Assembly (NCBI GenBank): GCA_947650285.1
Contig: CANTFL010000917.1
Coordinates: forward strand, 1-64,000
Direction: 5' to 3'
Origin: Hyaloperonospora brassicae
Lineage: Eukaryota; Oomycota; Peronosporomycetes; Peronosporales; Peronosporaceae
DNA length: 64,000 nucleotides
Below are positions 27,301 to 36,975 of the stretch, piece by piece. The notes below the pieces were generated by a model. The model was not told the origin of the DNA. It did not search any database and saw only the letters and a program-made list of their open reading frames with translations. Both the position numbers and the translations under genes were made by a program. The stretch's first letter is position 1. Each line of letters opens with the position of its first letter.

Positions 27301-27810
27301 TTTTAATTAATCATGATGCATCAAGATTACGAGGCATAAGCATGCATTAGAAAACTTTTGCCACAAGTACTATAGCAGAACTAAGAACCTTAATAAAGCT
27401 GCGATAATTTCAATATTTATAGTACAAAACATAACAAATTATTTTCATTCCAAACACAAATGCGTCTTCAGATTGGCCTCTCAGACATAGGATTATATAC
27501 GACCAAATAACTTGGACACATTGAGTCTCATCTTCATCGTATTATCATTCATACGACAATATTTTATAGTGTTGTCAAAAATTCGCAGCGAGGCGTTTTT
27601 TCATACTGTCTGAAGTAAGGGCAGCTCGTATCGACGCTTTTTAGTCGACCTGAAATAGCAGCATAATTACGATGCAGTCCGATCAAAATTTTTGAAGAGC
27701 AGCTGAGTTACATAATCATCTTTAATGTTCAAAATATTTATAGCAAGTAATGGTAAACCTGTATTTGCCGCATCAAGCTAATGTTACCTATACTTTTCTG
27801 CGCCTTTATA
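21370..27810 (-). mobile_element. Decayed gypsy element in right arm (gag-pol relic)
   Basis: Mirror of the relic at 6800-13250, on the minus strand. The integrase core is the clearest part: minus-strand 22259-22035 reads MGFVFRLLGDE..., matching MDFVFGFPEDA... of the younger element, and continues into a degraded region corresponding to HGLPRELVSDRD. The relic shares the same internal insertion, so both the element and that insertion predate the duplication of the arm. Confidence 0.8.
25530..25740 (+). repeat. Dispersed repeat R, right-arm copy
   Basis: Mirror of 8881-9090. It carries the complement of the 'ccttctgatcacttga' block and lies in the segment that splits the gypsy relic. Confidence 0.5.
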
Positions 27811-27918
27811 TCATGTGATTATAGAAGCAAGGTATATGAGCATCAAAACCTAAATATATTGATTAAATTGCTAAATTCACACCCCTTTTCCTTAAATTCG
27901 CACCCTTCCTTCAAAATG

Positions 27919-28176
27919 TTATATACACAAGGTACGCAATCGCCGTTGGACAAAGACGAGTACTTTCTCTGCCACTTGGCTACGGGCGACATCTTGCGCG
28001 CTGCTGTAGCTGCTGGCACCGACATAGGCAAAAAGATCAAAGCCGCGATGGAGTCGGGCGCACTTGTGACCGACGAGATTGTCGTCGGTATCATTAAGGA
28101 CGCCATCAAGAGTTCGGAATGCCGTCGTGGCTTTATTCTTGACGGCTTTCCACGAACGGTCGTGCAGGCCAAAAAG
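27919..28176 (+). pseudogene. Captured adenylate kinase fragment, right copy
   Basis: About 86 codons are open. The reading shows GTQSP, the [13 protein letters not shown] segment, [15 protein letters not shown] and [18 protein letters not shown], which are the AMP-binding and NMP-lid hallmarks of adenylate kinase (ATP + AMP to 2 ADP). The preceding P-loop is absent, replaced by TIR sequence, and the core's C-terminal lid domain is missing. It cannot make a working enzyme. The frame runs on past a probable splice donor (AAAAAG|GTGAGA at 28176/28177) to 28257, which adds an unrelated tail. Recognition of the family is secure; expression is unknown. Confidence 0.88.
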
Positions 28177-28275
28177 GTGAGAGAAAGAGGAGATACAGAC
28201 GAGAGTCCACTTTGCAACGCAGAGGCTGACCATAGTTCCCTCTTTTTGTATGCGTAGTCCTCGCAACTAAATTTG

Positions 28276-28428
28276 TACCTGCTGGCCTTCAATGATGTCT
28301 CTTGCGCTGGCTGGGCGTACGTGTTTTACCTAACAGTGAAAATGGTCCTCAAGGCGCGTGAAGGTGGCGATCTGGACTGGAGCCAACTGGCAAAAATCAC
28401 GTGGGACGCTGTGTCAATCAAATCTTAA
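28276..28428 (+). pseudogene. Captured HACD/PTPLA N-terminal fragment, right copy
   Basis: The frame reads YLLAFNDVSCAGWAYVFYLT, then VLKAREGGDL and TWDAVSI before a stop at 28426-28428 in TIR DNA. The YLL-YN...GW-YVLYL pattern is that of the first membrane segment of very-long-chain (3R)-3-hydroxyacyl-CoA dehydratases, the third enzyme of ER fatty-acid elongation. Catalytic Tyr and Glu residues lie further on in the family and are absent. An in-frame TAG just upstream (28255-28257) means it is read only if spliced. Assignment is by pattern from memory. Confidence 0.65.
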
Positions 28429-28643
28429 AATGAATAGGGATTTTATATATAATATTTTGAAGGAAGGGTGTGAATCTAAGGAAAAAGGGTGTGAATTTAG
28501 CAATTCCCGAAAGTAAATATTCAATTGGCTCATTTAATTTATTTTTCAATTTGAAATTTGACTTGCAAAAAGATTATTGATGGCTAGTATTGTATCAGCT
28601 ATACCATGAGGTTAAAATGCCTTTACCTGTGGTCTTGTATGTG

Positions 28644-28972
28644 GGAATTGTTAGAATGTAATGATGCACTCGTTGCAAAGGGGTAGAAGTAAAAGTGAAA
28701 TGTATTGTGTGTTAAAAACCATCTTCTTCAACACTACGATATGTATGACCAGAAACAGAAATTACAACTTGACCATGTCAAGTTGCATATGACGTCCGTC
28801 TCTCTTCGTCCCATGTGTTGTCCTGTCACATGACGACCGTCTCTCCAGTCCCATCTGTCATTAGGACACATTATAAACCAATCAGGTGAGGTCGGGCTTA
28901 CCTATACCAGGTCTTGTACTTGACCTGCAACACCTTCTTGACTTGTCAGAAAGAGTATATTCTAACAGGAAT
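28644..28972. mobile_element. Solo LTR, copia type, with 5-bp target duplication
   Basis: The LTR occupies 28649-28967 (319 bp), starts TGTTAGAAT and ends ATTCTAACA, with ggaat on both sides (28644-28648 and 28968-28972). The left arm has an unfilled version of the site near 5950-5970. It therefore inserted after the arms formed, then lost its interior by LTR-LTR recombination. TG...CA ends with a 5-bp duplication are standard for LTR elements; copia assignment rests on the TGTTAGAAT type of terminus. Confidence 0.88.
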
Positions 28973-30226
28973 CGGCACCATGCGTGGTGTGGTAGCTATC
29001 TACATGCACTAATTACATGATAGACGAATGCGATTGTCAGACGGACAGCACCATTCTTTAAGTGGAAAGGGGAAGCTCACACTCATACTTATGACAATAT
29101 AATATATCCATCCTATTGACTGTGAAAAAGGGATCATATAACTCACTGAATGTGTTCTGAATTGCGAAGAGTAAACAAAGACGCTTACCATGATGGAAAC
29201 ATGCACATATTTTACTGAAAATGTTTTAATTAGAATCTATTCAATGTACAATGGTGCATTACGAAGTACAGATCGAATGCTGACATGTTGCTTTTTATTT
29301 ATTGCGCAAGTCCTGTTGGAAACTGTGGTGTATTGCTGAAACTAATATTAAAAATGGTGGGAGAAACTAAGGAGAATAGTACCGCTTAAAGGTCTAAATC
29401 GGTCATTTTTATATGACGTGCAACAACAAAAGTCACTTAATGACCTGCACATATTTTGTTTTTCAGGGGAGCCGCAAAGATAATATCCTGAATCAGACTA
29501 GAGGAGACAATATCTCTAATTAGACCCGAAAAGACCATATCCTTAATGGGATCGGAGAAGATAATTTTGGAAAATAATACTATCAAAGATTATTTATAAT
29601 TTACCTTCGCCCATAATTATTTTAAATGTTGAAGGCGGCACCGTTGCTAGCGAAGTCTGATGTTCGCTGTTCTAATTGCTACAAATGAATTGTAGTATAA
29701 GCACGTACCAGGTGCCACAATGACCTCATGAAAGTACATGGCAGCGTGTTATTGAAAGAATCGGCCTTTTCACAACAACGCTTAATGTCTTATAAAATGT
29801 CATACAATATCGCACGTACGCAATTTATACGTACCCACTACAATGCTGTTGTCGTAATCCATGGTGTACGAATGAGACATAACCGAGCGAACTTTAAAGT
29901 CCGTTGGCTTCATCGCCATTTCCGACGTAATCAGCACGCCACGTTGAGGACCAATCGATCTATATGGGACACGTTATTTTATTACAGCTCCCTCTCGATT
30001 CCAATCGAAAGCTCTACCAAGTCGTCAACAATGACCAACAATATAGTTCATACCAGAGCTACTTTTAATGCTGAATCAAATACTATTCAATTGACTTGCT
30101 ATTGTCTGTCTACTTGTTTAAGCACACGGAAAATAACAAATAAATCGCCGATTTGGACCGTGGACCGCGTAAAATAGTCCTTTTCTCAGGGACGTAAACA
30201 CGTCATGTTGATTGGTCGATAAGCTG
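28973..30226. other. Upstream flank of the BRCT gene, no gene seen
   Basis: AT-rich DNA mirrored at 4705-5950, with short unmatched open frames. The promoter of the gene at 30227 must lie here. An open frame at 29728-30177 is not preserved in the mirror copy and is likely chance. Confidence 0.5.
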
Positions 30227-33037
30227 ATGACCAAACGACATTTTGATTCGACCGCGAAGAAACGCCAAGTGATGCGAGAGAAGTGGGAAGCCGCGCAGGC
30301 AAATCTCCGGGCGCAGTTGGAAAAGGACGACAATTACGTGCACTTTCTTGAAAGTGTTGAAAAAGAATTAGCAAGAAAGTTGCGGTTTGCACGTCGGTCG
30401 CGAAGTGGCTCTCTCTTGGATGACGTCGCCTTCGACAGGTTCGTCGAGGCGACAGCTCAACTCAAGTACCTCCACACTTTCTATCAAGGAAAACTAAAGC
30501 TGATTGTGGATCCAATAGATGATGAAAACGCCTGTTCTTTTGACGGGAAGTGCGACATTTTGGTGGAAACTTTGGCGGATATGCTAAGCATCCTTCGAAT
30601 TGTGTACGGACAACTATTTTCTAGAAGAGATGCCACCAACACGGCATTGCGAATCGCGTTCGAGAAGGGCAAAAACGAGTGGGATGGCGAGCTTTTGGAA
30701 AATTACTTACAGAGTCAGTTTCTGACTGTCGATGAGTTGGTCGCGCGTCCGCTAAATCGCTTCGATGAACTCATTCAGTTTGTCAAAGCGCTTAGCCTCA
30801 CCTTCTCTAAAGCTGAAGAAAACGATACTGCTCGTAATGGCTGCAACGCGGGCAATGCCAAAGGAACTGATCGTGCCGCTCGACTAATTTATGTTGTTCA
30901 AGAGAGCGAGCGCTACATCCATGTAATCGAGTTGGGCGCGCAAGATGAAAGGGTGTTGATCGCGTTACAGACGTGCTTTAACGGTGACGGAGCTAATAAT
31001 TTCAACGATTTGTCAAATAACAAACTGTTGCTCTGCGGTGAGGTGTCACTGTTGCATGCGAATGCTCGGAGCGAATCTAGCCATTCCTGTTTGCAAGCTG
31101 ACACAGGATTGTTCAGCCAGTCAAATCAGATTGATATGCATTGCTTTCAGGATGGAACGTTGGTTTGCAGCAAAAGGCGGACGACTGGATCGGATGAGTC
31201 GTTTACAATCCTGTATTGCCTGCAGCTCAAGCAAGATGCAGTATTTCTAGAACACGTTCCAACCAGCGTATCAATATTCAAATCATCGGATGAAGCACGT
31301 GGTTTTGCACTGATAAGGCGAGACACAATACTTGTCTTGACCTGGAAGGATGCGCTGGAAAGCCAACGTTGGGCTGATACAGTTGGAGGGTTCTTGGAAA
31401 ACAACGGATCGCGAACTGAAGTGCTTCATCAAGGCCGGCTGGTCAGCGAACTCCCCTTGCGCAAGGAGGTATCGGTCCAGCTTGTGAATAAGGATACAAT
31501 GCCGACAAAATTTGCATCGTTTTACGACGACCACCTTCCTGGAGTTTTTTGGATGGCGCCTCGAAGCCATTCGAGCTCGCCACAGTGGGAATTGGTTGAC
31601 GTTGTTCTGTATGGTAGCTGGCTGCTAGTATTCAAGCTGGAAGGTTGGAATCAGCACACAGCTTTATTCGACTTTGATACTCACTCTCCTAAACTGGAAA
31701 TCGGTGAGCGAGTGCGTGGAGAGAAAGAGTGGAGCTTGGTTATCACCGACGAATCAGTAGATGAAATCATCCTCGTATCAACAAAACGAACAAGAATTGA
31801 TTTTTGGTTCGATCAAGTATCGAAGGCATTGGAGAGCGCCCACGCTGTTGCACAACGAGCAGAAAGAGATAAAGAGGGATGCCTTGTGACGGACGAGCGA
31901 GAAATACACCACGACCGAATAATTACTGAATCGACGTTGAAAAAGGGAAAGGAATTCAGACATTTCGTTCAATCTCGAATGGCGTCAAAATATGAGGAAG
32001 CCTCTTTTATAACTGGTTCAACAGGCTCTACTGCCTCGAACCTGAGCGATGGTCAAGACAGCAAACAGGATGAGCTGGTTCCGAGCCCAAGGGACGTGAA
32101 AGGGAGATCAAATGATACACCTCTATCGAAGGTACCTAAGCGTTCATGCATCAAATCAACAGATGCCTTAGCTATCGCAATTCGCAAAAAGAATGTTGCC
32201 CTCGTTGCTACATCCTCGCCAACTCTAAAAACACCTAAGAGGAAGTGGTTGAAAAGAAAGGCCGAGGATCCAGATGACACGGCACTGATGCCAACCCAGC
32301 TTAGTCCACGTATACCAGCGGATCAGCCCATCAGCGAGATCGATACTACTCAGCTTTCCGTGAGCACACAGTCGGCTGGACACGGGTCAAAGGTCTTAGA
32401 AGTGCGTATCGTTCTCACCGGCATCGAACCGACTGCTTCAATTCGAAAGAAAATTGGTTTAATTGTAGGTGCTGTTTACGAAGAAGACATCGAGAAGGCA
32501 ACGCATGTTCTCGCCCCCCGAAATCAGCTTAAACGAACTGTAAAAATGCTTTGCGGGATATCGCGGTGCGCGCATGTCGTTGATAAGCGATGGCTGGATG
32601 AGTCGGCACGTGTAGGTGCGTCTCTAAGTGAGCGGGAATACTGTCTAAAAGATGCGGAGGCAGAAGGAAAGTGGCAGTTTGATCTCCAGAAAACGATGTA
32701 CGACTTTACTTTGGAGCAACGACAGAAACTTTTCGCCGGTCACCAAGTGTTTATCACCAACCACAAGTCAATTCTTCCGCCGGTGAAAGACTTAGTAAAG
32801 ATTGTCGAATGTGCCGGTGGAACAGCAGTAGCTAATGGCAGTGCTGGTCCAACCGACGTGGTTATTTCGAGTGAGACAGCCTTGGCCACGGCATCAGCTC
32901 GCAGAGCATTGGCGCTGGCAAATCCGGCGCGCATCTACTCCTCCGAGCTCATTCTGAGTAGCATCTTGCAGCAGCACATCGATTTCACCAAAAACCGTCT
33001 AGAGACTACAAGCGGCGGAAGTCGCCGGCGCAAGTAG
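30227..33037 (+). CDS. DH/PH-like plus tandem-BRCT domain protein
   Basis: Intronless frame of 936 codons, the only clearly intact host gene here. The ATG at 30227 is chosen because the frame's earlier in-frame start options are not ATG. Residues ~15-195 are helical with a VDELVARPLNRFDELIQFV stretch resembling the conserved last helix of DH (RhoGEF) domains. About 225-395 looks like a PH domain (NNKLLLCGEVSL ... WADTVGGFL) and ~410-540 like a second (ending DFWFDQVSKALESA). A Ser/Lys-rich linker follows with a nuclear-localisation-like TPKRKWLKRK near 670. BRCT1 is at ~723-800 (IVLTGIEP ... DKRWLDES) and BRCT2 at ~835-920 (LFAGHQVFITN ... GGTAV ... IYSSELIL). Tandem BRCTs bind phosphopeptides in DNA-damage and cell-cycle proteins; a nuclear role is inferred. 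The DH/PH reading is tentative. The left-arm copy is frameshifted. Confidence 0.82.
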   Translation: MTKRHFDSTAKKRQVMREKWEAAQANLRAQLEKDDNYVHFLESVEKELARKLRFARRSRSGSLLDDVAFDRFVEATAQLKYLHTFYQGKLKLIVDPIDDENACSFDGKCDILVETLADMLSILRIVYGQLFSRRDATNTALRIAFEKGKNEWDGELLENYLQSQFLTVDELVARPLNRFDELIQFVKALSLTFSKAEENDTARNGCNAGNAKGTDRAARLIYVVQESERYIHVIELGAQDERVLIALQTCFNGDGANNFNDLSNNKLLLCGEVSLLHANARSESSHSCLQADTGLFSQSNQIDMHCFQDGTLVCSKRRTTGSDESFTILYCLQLKQDAVFLEHVPTSVSIFKSSDEARGFALIRRDTILVLTWKDALESQRWADTVGGFLENNGSRTEVLHQGRLVSELPLRKEVSVQLVNKDTMPTKFASFYDDHLPGVFWMAPRSHSSSPQWELVDVVLYGSWLLVFKLEGWNQHTALFDFDTHSPKLEIGERVRGEKEWSLVITDESVDEIILVSTKRTRIDFWFDQVSKALESAHAVAQRAERDKEGCLVTDEREIHHDRIITESTLKKGKEFRHFVQSRMASKYEEASFITGSTGSTASNLSDGQDSKQDELVPSPRDVKGRSNDTPLSKVPKRSCIKSTDALAIAIRKKNVALVATSSPTLKTPKRKWLKRKAEDPDDTALMPTQLSPRIPADQPISEIDTTQLSVSTQSAGHGSKVLEVRIVLTGIEPTASIRKKIGLIVGAVYEEDIEKATHVLAPRNQLKRTVKMLCGISRCAHVVDKRWLDESARVGASLSEREYCLKDAEAEGKWQFDLQKTMYDFTLEQRQKLFAGHQVFITNHKSILPPVKDLVKIVECAGGTAVANGSAGPTDVVISSETALATASARRALALANPARIYSSELILSSILQQHIDFTKNRLETTSGGSRRRK

Positions 33038-34325
33038 AGGCGAAGCCATGAATGGCCATGCGCTGGGTGCACGTTATGTTTGGGCACATAATTGAACCTG
33101 AATACGGAGGGCGAATGGTGTCGAACTTGTGGGAGGGATGAGTAATTTGGCCAGAAGGTAAGAGTAGACAATTCGGGAATATTGGCGCCGCAAATTGTCG
33201 ACGTCTCTCATTGTGGAAACCGACTTCATCTCAATGCAGACTTGTCAATTTGAAATCAATCTGACGCGTCAAACCGCTTTACAATCGATAAGCGCACCTA
33301 CCAGATGCAACAGCTTGGCACACCCACTCGCATACTAGCTAGCCGATAGTTTGTTGTAGCTCGTACGCCGGAGGGAGTGCGGTGTGTATGTAATCTGATA
33401 TGACTTGATGCTGCAGCGGTTCTCAAAAATGAGCAGCCGTGTAACTTTTAGATAATACCGCATTCTTTGCTGACTAGAAAAAGCTCCGCTCTAATTATAA
33501 AGCAGCGCGCAACGTTCGATGATGATACTTATCGATTATACGACTGCTAAAGGCGTGTAAAGGGTACGAAACACCGCATGTGCATCACTTTGACGAGGAA
33601 AATTGGAATGTGCCTGTGGGTAACCAAACGAGGCGAAGATGCGAGCTCTGCTGCTACGAACATAGCGTGGCAGCAGCAAATATTCTATGTCGAGTACAAA
33701 AAAGGTATGGCTACTCTTAGATAAAAAAACTAAGGTTGCGCCGATATGGAATAGCTACATGTCAGCGCAACGATCTTGTTCACAGCACATTTGCCGACAC
33801 ACGCAGGACAAACACACACACGATCCCGGCAACATCATCTGCCACTTGAAGGAATCGCTATTACCTCCACGCGTTTTGCTAGATAGGTGTAGTGCAAGCA
33901 TCAATTTGTTATAATGCGCTTTCGATAAGTACGCTGTATCGTTAATACGACCTCATCGCTCACCACGCAAATTTTAACAATGCGGTGCGTACATTCCCAC
34001 TTTACCATAGATTGTGCTCGCGCTTGTACGATTATGTTCGCCATCTTACTGCATCAAGTGTACAGCTTTACTGCTTCAAGTCTTCGGCATCTTTCCGATT
34101 AGAATATTTCGCTCTGCAAGCCTATATGTTGCGATAATTGCCAATGTGCGAAGACGAGGTCTGCCTGACATTGATGCCTGCTCACGAGGATAAGATAGTA
34201 TAAGCTCGTGGCATCCTGAATCCGAAGCTCGATTGCGCTTATTTTTTTTGTTTACTTGGAACGAGTTAATGCGTAGCAAAGGTTCAAAACAAAAGAAGCT
34301 GTTGCTAACCGTGGCAGGGCAGGAT
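33038..34325. other. Right arm, 3' flank of the BRCT gene
   Basis: Mirror of 605-1891. No gene was recognised. The first ~130 bp after the stop are almost identical between arms. Confidence 0.5.
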
Positions 34326-35637
34326 TCTAGCCCCGCCAACCAAGTCACCAACTTAGCTTATGGCGACATGTCAAATTTTGCAGGCGGCAGCAAGCGTAGC
34401 TGTCGATTGGGCACCAACCAAATTAGCCGCGGCACTAATTTATTAAAAAAGAAAGTTTGTCTGGCTTGTGCATTGCCAGTTCTACTGATCATCGACTTTG
34501 TGAGGCAATTTCCTAAAGTTACTAGTTAAGTTAATTGCCTCGAATTCCGACAATTGTGTGGGATAACGATTTAGGCCTTTGATCCGAGGGGCCAGGCATC
34601 ATACCTGCAAATTTAATTTCGCAAATCTGCAAGTACCGTTACAAGAACGCGTTGACTGTCTTAGCAATCAGCAGTCATTTGGCAAAAACGAAGTTTAGGT
34701 TGCTTCGGATACCAGTGTCCATTACAATGCCAGTTCCGATACCAGTGCTAACTTCGCATAGAACGGAGTGCGTCCCTTACATGTCTTAATATGTGGATAT
34801 TTAAATGGAAATTATCATAGTAATTTTTTTCTAATATTACTATTATTACCCGGCTAAGGATGTATAGTTAGAAGATAACCTATAAGGAGTATATATTAGG
34901 ACGACACACCAATTCGTTGATACCATGATATCTGCCCAATATATCGCTAATCGCTGCTAGACATGCGCAATGAGTGGCGAGCGAGACATCTACACATAAG
35001 TTTGTAAAATAATATCGTTTAAGTAAGACCAAAAAAGTTGATTTTTTGCTGAGATTCAATACACTTCTACATTTCCTTTACTCTGACGGTCCCATGCCCA
35101 GCCCTCTCTCTCGCTCTTTCTTAACGCTCACGTGTACAGGACGTCCAAGAGAATGCACAGTAGAGTCATTCCTCGGATGAACCATATTCTCATATTTCCA
35201 ACTCGTGTAACTCATACAAATTTAGTTCCACCATGCTCGATCTATGGTCGCTATCTCATAACTCGTAACTCATAAGTATAAAATTTTAATGAGTTTTTAG
35301 GGGACAAATATCATGCAAGAATACTCATTAGAAAATAAACTCATATTCCTGCATGAACTATACACATTCGAAGAAGACGAAGTGTCTGAGCAAACTTATC
35401 TAGTGAAGTCAAGAATCGAGGGTGCTTTGATTGGTGGCAAACACACACATGGACATTTAAATCTCACGGATGTGCATACGAAAAAGCCTATCAGCCGGGA
35501 TCGACAAATGAAGATGGGAAGCAGTAACAGCTAGAGACTTAGGATCTCTTACTTGCTGGTCTCCATTAATTAGACTTGCTTCTTCTCCTGTCCCTCTTCC
35601 TTTTTAGACTCCTGTAACAAATAGATAATCTCACCTT
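34326..35637. other. Unassigned DNA just outside the right arm
   Basis: AT-rich with one 73-codon frame at 35313-35534 of unknown product. If the inverted repeat continues past the nested SINE and LTR on the left, its partner would be found left of this window. Confidence 0.4.
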
Positions 35638-36975
35638 AATTGATCTCCACGAATGCTGCTTCATCCTCCGCCACCGAATGTATCAGATTAAATTTCGCCA
35701 TGGGTTTCCTAAGAGGAAGAAGATTGATGGCATCCTGCAGCTCGCGCTCAATTATTTGCTCCTCATAATCAGCCACATAGGGCGAAGGCGAGGGTAAAAA
35801 TAGTCCAGTGTGAATGAAACAGTTTGCCATAGTTGCAGCTAGAATCTCCCTGCACGCTGTCAAAATCTTATTCAGGGCGGTTCAATGATCGACCTTGTCG
35901 ATTTTGGCATCGCCGCGTTCGTCGCGGTCCGCAGCATCTTGACGACGGAGGCACCTATATTGGGGCTTAGAAGCAGCGATGATTCCTGAATTCGTGGGCT
36001 TAATTTTTGCGGTACAGTTGAAAGGCAGGAACTGCACGTGAACATTATCCAGCTTTAGATCACTGTTAGTATGATATGATGCATTTTCTTGCAAAAGCAA
36101 GGCCTTTCTCTCGCAGACCAGAAAAATGATACTGGTTCGCTAAAAGCGTATTAAAGTGGCCAAATGAACTTCAATTTATGTCGGTGTCGAACGTCGTCAA
36201 CCACTCATGAAACAGAACACCAGTCATCCAGGCCTTCTTGTTGTTCATGGGGTAGAATCCGAGCTCCTCTCCGAACTTGCGCTTAAAAAATACGAAGTTT
36301 TTGCTTCTCCAATAAAAAAGGCTTGACTTTTTAGTACCATCCGCATTGGCCGTGAAGACAATAGAGATCCGTGCCTGAATAAAAAGGAAAATACTGTTGT
36401 AGAACTGAAAATTACAAGCTTTAAGGCTCAGTATAGGAATCGAATTAAGGACGACCTTCTTTTCCTTAAAACCCTCAACTTCTTTTTGCGCAACTGGTTT
36501 CTCCGGAACCATGTTGTAAAATAGACCTGTATTCACAACATCACCGTTCAATATCAGATTAATTTAAATTTTTCGAATCCAGACGTACCAGTTTCTTCCA
36601 TGTATAAACCATTTTGGGGATAGTAGCAAACAATCACAGACCAAAGTCCAGGCAGTGATGCATCCATGGCTTCCTCATTTGCTGAACCACTCTCTTCGTG
36701 ATACCGAATGCTGAGGAGATTGTTTTGCCTTTGGAAGCGTTGCAAATATCTACTCGAAAACTTGATTGTTTCCTCAGGTAGGCCAAGTCGTTCCGAAAAC
36801 ACCTTCACCTTGACCTTGGCAATATCTCCAGTTAGGGCAACATTCCTTGTCTGGCATCAAACGGCGCATGTTGAAAAAGCTTTCTTCAGCTTCGGATCCT
36901 GAGCGACGCGTGGGAGTTTGGCGGAAAGTTCAGTATCTGTTATAGATTTCATCTCTGTGCGCTTCTTAAGTATAC
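35638..36975 (-). pseudogene. Pogo/Tigger-like (DDE_1) transposase, decayed
   Basis: Minus-strand pieces follow the order of a pogo transposase: a CENP-B-type HTH region (VFSERLGLPEETIKFSSRYLQRFQ, ESGSANEEA, 36554-36808); the NTGLFYNMVPEKPVAQKEV block and IVFTANADGTKK (36171-36551); LLQENASYHTNSDL and VQFLPFNCTAKIKP (35882-36100); and the C-terminal ATMANCFIHTGLF (35636-35863). Several frameshifts and stops separate them. Catalytic Asp positions appear changed: EETG for DETG, QENAS for QDNAS, PTNSG for PMDSG. It cannot be active. The ~60-codon stretch in the middle (about 36370-36480) looks inserted. Confidence 0.85.

Larger units (their letters stand above)
27863..28508 (+). mobile_element. 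Gene-capturing TIR element (Pack-MULE-like), right copy
   Basis: Mirror of 6105-6750 and also about 646 bp. The terminal inverted repeats (27866-27925 and about 28447-28508) are nearly identical over about 60 bp. Flanking taaatat motifs at 27851 and about 28513 are remnants of the target duplication that is perfect in the left copy. The interior carries adenylate kinase then HACD fragments in the same orientation, separated by a stretch that begins GTGAGA and contains candidate AG acceptors, so captured DNA appears genomic rather than cDNA. No transposase is present, so mobilisation would need a helper element. Confidence 0.8.
20035..34325 (-). repeat. Right arm of ~14-kb inverted repeat
   Basis: Reverse complement of 605-14585. 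It is about 0.3 kb longer, because of a solo LTR at 28649-28967. It retains the better version of both genes of interest: the BRCT-domain gene is open and the adenylate kinase fragment is unbroken. Homology stops outward at about 34325; beyond that the left side shows SINE and LTR DNA instead. Confidence 0.92.

Noticed and set aside
605..34325. Inverted repeat as an assembly artefact
   Set aside because: Arms carry many private substitutions and indels, and one arm has a solo LTR with its own target duplication.
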